Shown piece by piece: positions 49,134 to 59,688 of a stretch of DNA of 64,000 nt. Below the pieces are notes generated by a model. The model was not told where the DNA came from, did no database searches, and was given only the letters and a program-made list of their open reading frames with translations. Every line of letters begins with the position of its first letter. Position 1 is the first letter of the stretch. Source of the DNA: [Phialemoniopsis] sp. UDSM-2020 (taxonomy: Eukaryota; Ascomycota; Sordariomycetes; Thyridiales; Thyridiaceae); the NCBI GenBank assembly GCA_018873225.1, contig JAEILZ010000005.1, forward strand, positions 3,224,001-3,288,000, read 5' to 3'. Both the position numbers and the translations under genes were made by a program.

Positions 49134-51185
49134 TTATTCACACGGCCCATCAAGATCCAGCACTCCAGTGGTAAACGACCCCGGCTCTTCATTCGTGTCA
49201 AAGGAGATCCACGACCCATCCGGCACCGAGTCCGGCGTGTTGAACTCGTACTGAATCACCCTGGGGATGTCTTTGTTTTGAATACCCACCACTGCGCCCC
49301 CGCCTCTGGTCGTCGTCCGGTAGTATGATGTGTTCACCCGGCCGGGGTAGGCTTCGTAGAAGGTCCCGACGAAGTGGAAATACTGGTTCCGGTCGCTGTA
49401 GTGCGTAACTATGTACTCGAACCCGACCTCGCGGCTCCCCTCGTCTCCGTACACTTGGTAGACGATCCGCTGCCCGGACCCGCCTATGATGAAGAGATCC
49501 GTCCAGAGCATAAACGCCGTCACCGCCGGCAAGTAGGTGGCAGGCAGCGCACTGATCACCCATTCCGAAGACCCAATCCCTAGAGATACATAACCATTCG
49601 TGCCGACGTAGACGGTGGTATCCGATGCCCCGTACACGCCTATGGGGAAGGGCAACTCGACGGGCCGCGAGTAGTCGTCGTACGTGTGGTCATCCCCAAA
49701 GATCGTTGTTGGAGCCGGCAGGACATTCGTGGGGAGCACAGTGCACCGCGTGCTCGTTGTGGAGCTCGACGAGCTGGACGACTCCTCGGAGCTGGTCGAT
49801 GTCTCCAGGGACGTCGTAGAGGTCGTAGAGAAGTCATCAGTGGTCGTGGACGCCTCTTCGCTAGTGGTAGAAACTTCAGAAGTGCTTGAAGAATCCGACG
49901 ATGTACTCGAAGCCTCAGACGATGTGGGCTCCTCTGACGTGGACGTTGAAGGAACATTGGCCAGACCATTTAGGTCTCCGGTGCTCGAAGACGGCTCACC
50001 GGACGTGGTCGTTGAGGACTCACTGGACGTGATCGTCGAGGACTCACTGGACGTGGTCGTTAAGAACTCACTACTCGATGTTGTAGTTGCTGTGGTGCTC
50101 TCCTCTATCGTGAGCGACGCCAATACCGGGCCATTTTGGTTTCCTGGGGTTGAGGAGGGCTCATTGGACATGGTAGACGTCTCGTCGCTTGAGGTTGAGC
50201 TCGGCTCAGTGCTAGAGCTAGACGTAGATTCGGCGATGATAGAATTGAGGGAGTTGAGATTGGAATTGATGACCCCATTCTGGCATCGCACGGCTATTCA
50301 AGCATGTGAGTAAGAGCTAATGTCTGGGTATGTCAGGTAAAGAAACCGGCATCACTCACCGTCATACACGTGGAGCGCCACCTGCACACATCCAGGCGGC
50401 TGCGCCGTGAATGAGATGTACACTCGACCGCTCGTTGGATCTTGGCAAAAGCCTGCTTGACCTCGGGGTAGTGACGCATTGTTCAGCCACCGCAGCATGT
50501 CGTTCACAACAAGGAAGCCCGTCGTCGTTGCTCCCTGAGGAGGTATCCCGACCCGGCCGAACGTCCTGAAGGTTTCGCCGCTGGCATAGTAGATTGGATC
50601 ATTCTGGTAGTAGACTCGCCCCGAGAGCAGGTAAAACGTGCTTGCGTCTGTGCAGACCTCCGATGCCGCCTGACCGTCGCCCCTGACAAAGCCACCAAGT
50701 GCTCGCTTGGCCAAGTGTCGCTTTGTGCCCGGGTTGGGGAGAACCTCGAGGATGATATTGCGTCCACCCTCCCCTGGAGGACTGATTGTGGGAAGTGGCG
50801 CTGTTGTCGTAGGGACTGAAGTCGTGGAAGATTCTCTGATGGCGCCGCCATTCAAATTGCTAGAACCACTGGACTGGCGACTAGCATCCCCGTTCTGAAC
50901 ACTGCTCGTAGGGAGGACTGAAGACAGAGTTGCCGGGCCCGAGGCTGGTACTGATACGATGCTCGCACCGCCGTTCAGATTGCTAGAGCCCCCTGATTGT
51001 AGACTGGCCGCTCCATTTACGATAGAGCTGCCTGTCGGGAGAATCGTTGAAACAGGCACGAGATAAGTCGTCACATACGTAAAACAGTACGATGTTGGCA
51101 TGAGCTGGGCCTCATCAAGCGCACCAAGATTGGCTGCACTGACGATGCCGCTCAGCAGCGAGATGGTGTAGATGTGCTGCTTCAT
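49134..51185 (-). CDS. Secreted Ser/Thr-rich adhesin-like protein
   Basis: The predicted 661-aa protein has a signal peptide (MKQHIYTISLLSGIVSAA), then a Ser/Thr/Asn-rich segment, then a module from about residue 155 to 285 (FYLLSGRVYYQNDPIYYAS ... QPPGCVQVALHVYDAV) that resembles the fungal domain annotated as DUF7908. A long Ser/Thr/Glu-rich stalk follows, and a C-terminal globular domain (ELPFPIGVYGASDTTVYVG to VLDLDGPCE). There is no GPI tail. Dibasic sites before the first module (TKRHLAKR) could be cut by a Kex2-type protease. Exons are 51185-50360 and 50293-49134, with a 66-nt intron in phase. It is probably an extracellular or wall-associated attachment or spore-surface protein; the function is inferred only from architecture. 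Confidence 0.85.
50001..50072. repeat. 24-bp coding tandem repeat in the adhesin stalk
   Basis: Three 24-bp units (50001-50024, 50025-50048, 50049-50072) encode an eight-residue Ser/Thr/Glu motif of type SSESSTTT. Differences between units are mostly single bases. Confidence 0.85.
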
Positions 51186-52193
51186 GATTGCACTGCGATA
51201 TCCAGTTCGTGGAACTTCGTACGCTTCCAATGCTGTGTCCTCAAGTCCAAGAAAACTGTGATCCTGAAGCCGTCGACATCCAGGTGGAAGTTACGAAATG
51301 TTGAATCAAGATGGGCTATACACAACGCGCGTTCTGTGACCACCTTCAAGGGCACTTTGGCTTCACCCAATGGTCTGGACCGCTGAGAGGGCGGGAGATC
51401 CAGAATGTGAACAATACATGTCATCCATCGATCGTGTTACACCATCGCGCCAAGTATCAATGTTGTTCCCCACAGCTCGAGGCTGTATCTCTTTCCAGAT
51501 ATGCGGCGTATACTTGCAATATAGGCTGAATCAACCTTCAGCCTCCGAGAATCAATAGCTGCTCCGTGGCATAGGCAGTGTAATAGTCGTGCCTCATCAT
51601 TGCTCGTCTTCACGTTGTGTCGAGGCGGGCTGGGAATCTGGAATGCGAAACCCCTGGCTCGTGTCGGCAGAGCCTATGCCGCACCTCTCTGCCGGCCGCA
51701 ATCTCCGCTCCAGGGCTGAGACTAGGAATTACCGGCCGGCAGAGTATGGGCAAGGTGCGGCTCAACGCCGTTATGGGGATTGTCGTGCAACAGTGCAGAA
51801 TTCCCGTCACTGGCTGGTGGCTTGTATTACGCACTCCCTTCGGGGCTTCGTGGGCTGGCAAGTATTGCTTTGCGTGCGCTCGCTGCCGTGTGTGTATACG
51901 AGATCGCGTCGCTTGGCATGACTTCACATTAGTTGGCCCTTTGTATACAACTCAAGCCCATTAACAAGCCAGACGCGTACATATCGCGCCATCTTCTCTC
52001 CGAGGATCGATGTTGTGGTGGCATCCTGTCTCTCTCCCAAATGAGAACATGACCTCCCTCTCTTGTTCACACTCAATGGATATCTTGTCCGTCGTCTAAT
52101 GGACCCGTGGATGCGTTGTTATCTTCTGTACCGATCAAAGCACAATACTCATTTTCTGTCCTGGTGAGCTGCATTACAAGTCTGATCTTCATC
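51186..52193. promoter_or_regulatory. Divergent intergenic region with a foldback structure
   Basis: About 1 kb between divergent genes. It contains the inverted repeat at 51678-51761 and several overlapping open frames in different frames at 51589-51964 that have no family features. Both promoters should lie here. Confidence 0.5.
51678..51761. repeat. Imperfect inverted repeat (foldback)
   Basis: CTCTGCCGGCCG at 51687-51698 is perfectly complementary to CGGCCGGCAGAG at 51733-51744. Flanking GCCGCACCT (51678-51686) is complementary to AGGTGCGGC (51753-51761), with an 8-nt bulge on the right arm and a 34-nt loop. It could be a small foldback element, a terminator-like hairpin or a protein-binding palindrome. 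Confidence 0.7.
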
Positions 52194-52827
52194 ATGGCCG
52201 ACGCATCTACCGTGACATCGGGCACTGTCCTGTTCACCTACACCACCGAGACCATCACGCGATGCTATAGTGACCCTAATCCGACATATTATAACACCGC
52301 AGTGGCCCCATCAGTAACAGTTCTACCGCCGACGTCCTCCGATGCACCAATCTGCGTTGAGGTGGAAGCACCGCCGTGCGACTGTGGTTGCCCGACCTGC
52401 GTACATACATTAGAATACACGGCGACTTACGACTGTTTCTGTTCCTCGGGTCTCTGTCCGCAGATTTACGCCGTCACTGAGACGTACCGCGGCATGAGCG
52501 CTGTACCCACGGTGGCTGCGCCCGTTGTGCCGTACGGATTCACAGCCGAGGTGCAGACTTGCACAGTTTGCGGGCCAAAGGTCCTGACAGCGACCATTAC
52601 GCAGCCTATCGCAGCTGTGGCAACGGGGGCGGGTGTCGTCCCGACCACAGACACCGGCAAATCTCCTACTCGTAAGTGTGCTGACTTGTGCCTTCGATCT
52701 GAGCGAGGTTACTGACGAATTTCCAGCCTACGTCACGAGTTCAGCGAGCCGGTCGATGGTCGTCGTGACGACTGTCGGAGTTGCAGTCCTAGGATCTCTT
52801 GTGTCGTTGATGTTGCGGCTCAAGTAG
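52194..52827 (+). CDS. Small Cys-rich surface protein with C-terminal membrane tail
   Basis: With the ATG at 52194 the protein has 192 aa; exons are 52194-52671 and 52727-52827 with a 55-nt intron. The body is Thr/Val-rich with clustered Cys (APPCDCGCPTC, CFCSSGLCPQ, TCTVCGPK). The C-terminus (SMVVVTTVGVAVLGSLVSLM) is a membrane segment or GPI-type tail. The frame is open upstream to a GTG at 52107 and encodes a hydrophobic stretch (FSVLVSCITSLIFIM) that would make a good signal peptide, but no in-frame ATG precedes it. The true start may lie in an upstream exon or have been lost. I do not recognise the family. Confidence 0.65.
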
Positions 52828-53818
52828 CTTGATGAATCATGGGGCTGTTTGTTGGTTCGTTCTGTGAAGCTGTATATATATATATATATATATCATGTTA
52901 TATCGTTCCGGTTCACTAATTCTACGATAACTTATTTCTACGCAGTTTAGCGTGCTTCCGTTCTGTACCTTTTTAGTAGTAATTGACCACATGAGTCACT
53001 GTTATTTCTTGCTTCATATTATTATCGAGAAAGGGGTGCAGGCGGAGTGCGTGGGGTTGTTGCATCAAATCGTGACTTTCAACTCGGTCGGGAGTGTTTC
53101 AGAAGGAACAATCAACTGTTCAAGGAGAGAGAAGAGAGACTTGATCATCGTATCCTGGAACGATCTGAACATGGCCAAGAGGACGGCGGGTTTTGGCTTT
53201 CTTATTAAAGTGTTGACCATCCCCACCCTTGCCGGAACTATGTCGATAATTCCGGGATCGGAACCCGGACTTCGGGAGCTAGAACCGTACGGCATCTAAA
53301 TTTGGCATACAGTAGGGGCAGATGCGGCAAGATTAAGCTTCGCCTTTCAATGGCCTTTGCTCTCCGTCGTCCTCCTTTTTTCGTCAACGCCGCTGACATA
53401 GCGCAAGACTGGGCCTGTCTCCGGGTTCGCCGGGCCATGTCGCCGAGGTGAGACCGGTTCCCCTCGTCTTCTAGAAGATTTCCATGGAACTTACTAACCC
53501 CGTTATTTTTAATGTCAATGCAGCTTGTTACTGTGCAAAGTCCAAACTCCACTTCGTCATAGCTTGTACGAGGTGCCGAGCAGACCAAGGGAAGTTTTCT
53601 TGCAGGATAAGGCCTCCTCTGCACTGACCAGCTCTCATTTCCTGACTCGTATTCGCTGTGTAGGAAAAAGATGATTCAAGAGGCTCTCGACTTACCCCAA
53701 TGCAAAGTCCGATACATAAAAGCGCAGATTTCGCCATGCTTGGACCAATGGTTTTCCCCCCATTCATCTTCGACTTCACACACTTGCTTCTATAGACCCC
53801 TGGCTCACCGTACTCAAG
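52828..53818. other. Intergenic region with TA microsatellite
   Basis: About 1 kb between two plus-strand genes. A TA repeat lies at 52873-52893. A short element near 53250-53270 resembles a tRNA T-arm on the minus strand, but a complete tRNA cannot be folded. No credible gene. Confidence 0.5.
52873..52893. repeat. TA dinucleotide repeat
   Basis: Ten TA units about 45 bp after the stop codon of the preceding gene, probably in its 3' untranslated region. Confidence 0.9.
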
Positions 53819-54940
53819 ATGGGTGTGTCTGCTCACCTACTCCTCGCTACTTCTCTTCTGATCGTGGCCAAGTACGCTGCCACCTCACCCCTCAGTCCTG
53901 ACGATAATGCTGCCACCGCCGGTCAGATTCGCGTCGACCCTGACCGGTATGTGCAGACCTGCCATGCCAAGTACGACAAATGTCGTGACCAAATCGCCCA
54001 CGGCAATAGCGCCTGTGCAACCGGTTGCAGAAGCCCGGAGAACTGGATATATGCGAGCGACTTCGCTGACGCGACGCCTTTCCTCGACCGATCGGATATC
54101 ACAGGCATTCAGTCCCTCTACCGGTGGAAGTCGTTGGAGAGTTCCGAGGGCGACTACGATTTCTCGGAGATCCTGGACAATCTAGACACCGCTCAAAAAA
54201 AGGGCAAGAAACTATGGGTGCAAATACAGGACCGGACTTTCTACGCCAACGCCAACCCGGTGCCCAACTACTTGCACAAGCCACTCTACAACAACGGCAG
54301 CGTTCCTCAATGTGACGGGACGACATGCGATACGGATTTCAAGCCCAACGGCTATGCTACGGCGCAGTGGAACAAGAACGTGCGGCAACGCTTCCAGGCG
54401 TTGCTAAAGGCCATGGCTCGCGAGCTCGACGGCAAGATCTACGGCCTCAACCTCGCCGAGACGTCCATCAGCGTCGCGCAAAAGGATGGATACACCAGCG
54501 AGGGCTACTTTCTCGGCGAACTGGAGAATGCCGGGTGTGCCGCCCAGGTGTTCAAAAAGACGCACGTCGTCCAGTATGTCAACTTCTGGCCGGACGGGTT
54601 TGGCGGGGACAACGGCTACCTCCCCAAGTCGTTCGACTACTACGCCAAACACGGCGTCGGCGTCGGCGGGCCGGACCTGATCCCCATGAAACCCGGCCAG
54701 GAGCACAACTCGTACCCGTATCTCGCTGCGTATCGCAACAAAGTGCCTATTACAGTAGTGGCAGTTCAGGAACCAGATCTCAACGCGACGGAAAATCCAA
54801 ATCCTCAGACCGGCAATCAATTTACCAAGGTGGAATTTCAAAACTATGCCGTCAACTGTTTGGGAGTCGAGATTATCTTCTGGGCCACTTCCACGCCCTG
54901 GCTCAGCGAGGAGGCCGTGACCAAGAATCCGTGTCGTTAG
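53819..54940 (+). CDS. Secreted glycoside-hydrolase-like protein
   Basis: The predicted 373-aa single-exon protein has an N-terminal signal peptide (hydrophobic core at residues about 7-17). Segments such as GIQSLYRWKSLESSEGDYDF, GKKLWVQIQDRTFY, KIYGLNLAETSI and VVQYVNFWPDGFGGDN suggest a TIM-barrel glycosidase fold, with the Glu of NLAETS a candidate acid/base residue. I cannot assign a numbered glycoside hydrolase family. It is likely extracellular; substrate unknown. The sequence ends KNPCR-stop with no anchor. Confidence 0.75.
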   Translation: MGVSAHLLLATSLLIVAKYAATSPLSPDDNAATAGQIRVDPDRYVQTCHAKYDKCRDQIAHGNSACATGCRSPENWIYASDFADATPFLDRSDITGIQSLYRWKSLESSEGDYDFSEILDNLDTAQKKGKKLWVQIQDRTFYANANPVPNYLHKPLYNNGSVPQCDGTTCDTDFKPNGYATAQWNKNVRQRFQALLKAMARELDGKIYGLNLAETSISVAQKDGYTSEGYFLGELENAGCAAQVFKKTHVVQYVNFWPDGFGGDNGYLPKSFDYYAKHGVGVGGPDLIPMKPGQEHNSYPYLAAYRNKVPITVVAVQEPDLNATENPNPQTGNQFTKVEFQNYAVNCLGVEIIFWATSTPWLSEEAVTKNPCR

Positions 54941-55142
54941 ACATTGTCACGTTGAACGGTAGAATTGGCCGCGGCAGGAGTTACGTAGTAGAATAGAATG
55001 TAATATCAATAACTCGGGTAAGAGATACGGTACTAGATAGAAATTTGTGACCTTTAAAATATGGGCATTCTTGGAACCTGTGCCGCCTTTTGATGTTGGT
55101 TTGGCTTGAGATCTCTCGTGCGACTACGCACTTCCTAAGTAT

Positions 55143-55973
55143 TCAAGACTGAATGAAAGTCAGAAGATCAGAATTGACCTCGTCGGTATTGATGTTGTGG
55201 ATGGCGTGCGACCCTCCCTTGTACACCTTGAGCTTGCCTTGAGGCAGCAGCTTGGCCGCCTTTTCTCCAGAAGCCTGCAGCGGGACGACCTGGTCGTCAT
55301 CACCATGGAGGACGAGAACAGGAATATCGATCTTCTTCAGGTCCTCTGTGAAGTCGGTCTCTGAGAAATCCTTGATGCAGTCGTAGGCCGTCTTGAAGCT
55401 GGTGTTCATGCCCTGCTGCCACCAGCTGCGGATCTGGCCTTCGCTCTGAGACACGCCGGACCGGTTGAAGTTGAAGAAAGGGCCCGTGGCCACGTCGAGG
55501 AAGAACTGGGCACGATTCTTGTGCATGGCGTCGCGGAAGGAGTCGAAGACAGCCTTGTCCGTGCCCTCTGGGTTGGCCTCCGTCTTGAGCATCAGGGGCG
55601 GCACGGCGCCGACGAGCACGGCCTTCTTGACACGGGCAGTGCCGTGCTTGCCCAGGAAGTGGGTGACTTCGCCTCCGCCATGAGAATGGCCGACCATGAC
55701 GGCATTGTTGATATCAAGGTGCTCGAAGAGCTCCTTTAGGTCGTCGACAAAGGTGTCCATGTTGTTGCCGTGCCAGGTCTGAGTGGACCGCCCGTGGCCG
55801 CGGCGATCATGGGCGATGCAGCGGAACCCCTTGTCGCCCAAGAAGACCATCTGATTCTCCCAATTGTCGCTGCTGAGGGGCCAGCCGTGCGAGAAGGTGA
55901 CGACGGGGCCGTCAGGGTTGCCCCAATCCTTGTAGAAGAGCTTAGCTCCATCGCGCAGTTTGAGTAGCGGCAT
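55143..55973 (-). CDS. Alpha/beta hydrolase, non-heme chloroperoxidase-like
   Basis: The predicted 276-aa single-exon protein has a complete catalytic triad: nucleophile Ser97 in GHSHGGG, Asp227 in HGDDDQVVP and His256 in GGSHAIH. The motif SHGWPLSSDNWENQM near residue 28 is the oxyanion region typical of cofactor-free haloperoxidase/perhydrolase relatives. The bacterial relatives usually have Thr or Met where His98 lies, so the exact reaction may differ. The chosen ATG gives the family N-terminus MPLLKLRDG; the frame continues upstream only to a GTG. It probably acts in the cytosol as an esterase or lactonase-type hydrolase. Confidence 0.92.
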   Translation of the reverse strand: MPLLKLRDGAKLFYKDWGNPDGPVVTFSHGWPLSSDNWENQMVFLGDKGFRCIAHDRRGHGRSTQTWHGNNMDTFVDDLKELFEHLDINNAVMVGHSHGGGEVTHFLGKHGTARVKKAVLVGAVPPLMLKTEANPEGTDKAVFDSFRDAMHKNRAQFFLDVATGPFFNFNRSGVSQSEGQIRSWWQQGMNTSFKTAYDCIKDFSETDFTEDLKKIDIPVLVLHGDDDQVVPLQASGEKAAKLLPQGKLKVYKGGSHAIHNINTDEVNSDLLTFIQS

Positions 55974-56754
55974 TGCAGAAGTAGTGTGTGTGGTTCTTGG
56001 TCTTATGCAAATATTCAGAGGCAAGGATATACGAGCGAAACCTTGGTATAAATCAATCACTTGAAAGGCTGAAGGGGATCGAGGGCTTTAAATGCTATAT
56101 AGTACCTATCTATCTGACTATCCCACCACTGCCCCCCTTCTTAAGCTTCCATGTTTGTCCTGTCATTGCTGCGTTGCTACCCTGTGCTGACACGAGAAAA
56201 CCCACCGCATGCATGCATGCATGATGTAGCGTCACCTTGACGGAGCTGGATGAGGGGAAGCGATTGAAATCGGCCACTGGCATTCGTCTCTTCCCGCTTG
56301 CATCACTGGGACGTGCATGCTCCGAATTCCGGTGCATACTGCCGTATCGGACCAATACGAGGGAGTGACAGTCAATTCTCTTCAGTTCTCCCCGCTGTTC
56401 ATCTCAAAGATATTGGTCGTCCCGGTGTCAAGTCGCGATTCGCAAGCTTCATCTCCGTCGGTGTGATTTCTGGCCGGTGGACGGTGAAAGAAACGGATTA
56501 ATAACAAGTTAAGCTTTTGTGGTCCCGATCCGCTCGCCACTAGTCATGCCTCGGCATCTTGCCATGATACCTTCAACCTGTGTCATCGCCATGCTAGATT
56601 GTACAAGGCTGGAACGTCTATTTAATGCACTCCGTAGTACATCCTGCTGGGGATATCACGGCTTGAGGTGGCCACTATTTACATATCCTCGAAGTTTTAT
56701 CTCGCTTCTCGGGGATCGACAATCGTTTTCCAGGGTCACTCACTCATAGTAATC
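55974..56754. promoter_or_regulatory. Divergent promoter region
   Basis: This 781-bp interval separates the divergent haloperoxidase-like and MDR dehydrogenase genes. It contains a GCATGCATGCATG palindromic run near 56207. No gene is visible. Confidence 0.55.
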
Positions 56755-58125
56755 ATGACGACGGAGATGCTAGCAGTCACCGCATCGGCCTTCACAGACC
56801 CGTCCGGATATCAGTTGTCCAAAGTGCCTCGACCAGTGATCAGCGGCAAGACTGACGTTGTGATTCGAGTGCATGCGGCTAGCATCAACCCAGTTGATGT
56901 AAAGAAAGCAGCCGGCGCCTTCAAGCGGGCCATCCCTGAGGAGTAAGTACCTTTCTTAGCATAAATATATATTCTTGAAATATATATTCTTGACTAGAAT
57001 CATCTCACAACCGGACGTCAAGATTCCCCTATAAGATCGGATATGACGCGGCTGGCGTGGTCGAAGCCACTGCAGAGGAAGCGACGCATTTCAAAGCCGG
57101 CGATGAAGTGTTCGTAAGACTGCCCGAGGCCGGTCGAGGTATGAACTCTATGCACGCGATTTTTGTGATTCCAGACTGATCAAGTATGTGTAATGTGCAG
57201 GGTCGTGGAGCGAGTTTGTTGTGTGTCCAGAATCATACATTGCTCTCAAGCCTCGAAATATGTCTTTTGCCGAAGCAGCATCCTTACCCCTGGCGGGCGT
57301 CACTGCCCTGCAGGTGTTGAGACAGTACAAGGGCTCTCTGGAGGGCAAGACTGTGTTTGTGCCAGCCGGCTGTAGGTTGTTTGCGCTCTATATATCCTGC
57401 TGACCCGATGGGAGGTTAGACATGCACATGCTGATTCGGAAATGAAATCCCAAAAGTAAGCGGCACCGGTGCTTTTGCCTGTCAACTGGCCAAAATGTTT
57501 TCCAGGCAGGCAAGGTCATCACAACCGTTTCGACTTCGAAGATAGCCAAAGTACCCGAACTTCTCGGCGAGGGTGTCGTTGACCAAGGTTGGAGTTCTTC
57601 ACCAGGGCCTTCAAGTTTCGATCTTGAACTTGACTGACGGTTTTAGTCATTGATTATACCAAAGAGGATCCGGCCAAGGCTACTTCTCCAGGCTCGGTCG
57701 ACTTGCTCTTCGACACGACTGGCCAATCTATGGAGTTTCTGTCGCTCATGGTACCGTCCACGGGTGTCATCGTTTCTATCTCCACCTCTCCCTCCTCAGC
57801 GACGCTCCAGAACGCCAGTGTCATGCAGCGACCGGACAAGCCCCAGATCCCCTTGTTCGGGCGGCTCTTCCTGGACTCCGTAGACGCATGGCGTAGATTC
57901 AGAGCTTGGCGCTGGGGCGTGACGTACATGTATCTGTTTCTGAAGCCTAACGGAGAAGATTTAACAACGCTCTCAACATTCGTCGAGGAGGGAAGAGTCT
58001 TCCCTGTCATTGGTACGCGGGTCAATATGAGGGACATTGAGAAGGTCAGAGAAGCATGCATGTTATCCTACAAAGGCAGAGGGGGGCTAGGAAAAACCGT
58101 GTTTGATATTGCTCAAGCTAGATGA
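56755..58125 (+). pseudogene. MDR-family dehydrogenase with a one-base frameshift
   Basis: The gene is organised as a zinc-independent medium-chain (quinone-reductase-like) NADPH oxidoreductase. Segments are RVHAASINPVDVKKAAGAF, KIGYDAAGVVEA, PLAGVTALQVLRQY and the cofactor motif SGTGAFACQLAK. Proposed exons are 56755-56942, 57023-57138, 57201-57371, 57457-57587 and 57647-58125. Phase fits at every junction except within exon 4: after CTG GCC the run AAAATG is one base short, so the frame slips from QLAK to the expected VFQAGKVITTVSTSK at about 57491-57497. With one more base the protein would be 361 aa and intact to the end. Either the allele is broken or the assembly has an indel in a short A run. 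The substrate is unknown. Confidence 0.8.
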
Positions 58126-58489
58126 AATGTCGAGCGTCTTGATCTCATCTAGGAGCTGGACGTAATGCTGGAACAGGCAGCTACTAACAGACTACACGCG
58201 AGCCTGGGAGATACCAAGCCATATGGATACCGAAATCTTTCATGTACCTGCATACAGGGTTCTCGCATAGCTGCTCGTCAACATGCACACCATATTCCCA
58301 GTTCAACTGTTCCACGGAGACATGATATTTGGAAGCTCTGAAAGCCAACAGCACGCAGTTTTGGCATGTTTCTCCAAGATTTAGGAGATTGGCCAGTCTT
58401 CATTACGTTTGGAAAGCTGCTTTCGGGAAATGTCCAAGGAGACAAGACTCTCTCCCACGAAGGCTAATGCAATTCGCAGTGTCACGACC
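58126..58489. other. Convergent 3' intergenic region
   Basis: 364 bp between the stops of the MDR dehydrogenase and OHCU decarboxylase genes. Nothing recognisable. Confidence 0.5.
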
Positions 58490-59132
58490 TCATGGGAGCT
58501 GGAGCTTCCTTGCGCGGTCCTTGGCAATGTCACACATGGCCTACAAACCGGATCAACTTGCTGCCACTGACAGACTTTGCATCCTTTTGAAGATGACTGG
58601 GGGCAGGATCCCAGAAACCTACCTCAATTGCCTCTCGCTCCTCCAGCACAATGTCTCCCCTGTCAATCCTCTCGCGCATGTTCCTCATGATCTCGTCTCT
58701 GCCCCTACCGTTGACAAAGACGACGTACCTCAGCCCGGGAAATCTCTCTTCATACTCTTGGTTGACCCTGGCTAGCTCATCCTCTGCGTCACCATTATTG
58801 CCGTCACGCCTCAATTGGGCTTGCTCTGCTGCACTCTGAGCGCTATCTACTTTTTTCTGACCCAAGCGGGGATGGGAGCCGAGGATGTTGAGCAGAGGCT
58901 GCCTGCCGGTGGGATCTGGGTGGACGGCGCTCTGGATGGTCAGAAGCTGGTCGCGAATAGTGTCGATGAGTTCGGCATAGGAGCTGAAGGTGATGGAGCG
59001 AATAGTAGGTATGGCGAGAGCATGGAGATCTTGAGTCGGCTCGAAGAGGAGATCGAGGGCATTGACAAGGGCTGAGTCGGACGAGAAGGAGAGGCTGGCG
59101 ATGTCGGGCAACGTCAAGGGTGGGGCGGCCAT
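58490..59132 (-). CDS. OHCU decarboxylase (ureide pathway)
   Basis: The predicted 186-aa enzyme belongs to the family that converts 2-oxo-4-hydroxy-4-carboxy-5-ureidoimidazoline to S-allantoin, the last step from urate. Motifs are GSHPRLG with the catalytic His at 87, SAAEQ with Glu103 and NGRGR at 141-145. Exons are 59132-58623 and 58540-58490; the 82-nt intron uses a GTAGGT donor and a TTTGTAG acceptor. The second exon encodes AMCDIAKDRARKLQLP and a stop, the expected family ending, whereas reading through the donor gives an unrelated tail. No clear peroxisomal targeting tripeptide is present. It is divergent from PRP19. Confidence 0.93.
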
Positions 59133-59688
59133 GGTGAGATACTGCAGAGTGAGAGAAGAGACGACGGACCGTGATAAGTCGCCTCAGTCGGTAAGGTATG
59201 CTGGAATAGAAATGTAGGCGAGACAAGATGCGCTTCAGGCTCAAGAGCTTGGTCGAGGCGGGGCGGACCGGGACGGCCGTACAGTGTGCCCTCAGCTTGT
59301 AGATGCTTCAGTCCAGCACGACGGGGAACAGGAGCACATGTGCTATTGTCTTGTAGAGCAGGCAAATTAAGGTATCGTAAGGGGCGCCTTCATGATCTCG
59401 TCTGTCGAATTGGAGTCAAATTGGCGCGCAAGGACTGGCTGGGACAGTGGGATGATGCTATCGCTTATCTTATCGCTAGCGGGTGGTGCGTCTGGTGTGC
59501 CCAGGTGGTCTGTGCGCTGCTTTAGCTGGTGCTTGAGCTATCAATTGATGGGGCCGCCGCCAGGCTGGACGCGGCTGGGAAAAAGTTCAACACGAATCGC
59601 AAGGCAAGGCAAGGCAGCTCATTCGAACCTCTACAGACCACCATCTCCATTCTCCCTCACCCTGCACGCGCCCGTCACATCCAACGCC
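59133..59688. promoter_or_regulatory. Divergent promoter region, OHCU decarboxylase / PRP19
   Basis: 556 bp between divergent starts of two metabolic/housekeeping genes. No regulatory motif could be assigned. Confidence 0.55.

Noticed and set aside
51589..51964. Three overlapping open frames between the two surface-protein genes
   Set aside because: None has a signal peptide, motif or homology I recognise; the frames conflict and overlap a foldback structure.
53235..53305. tRNA-like element on the minus strand
   Set aside because: A T-arm and B-box-like GGTTCCGATCC can be seen, but no matching acceptor stem, D-arm or anticodon arm could be built. It is at most a degraded tRNA fragment.
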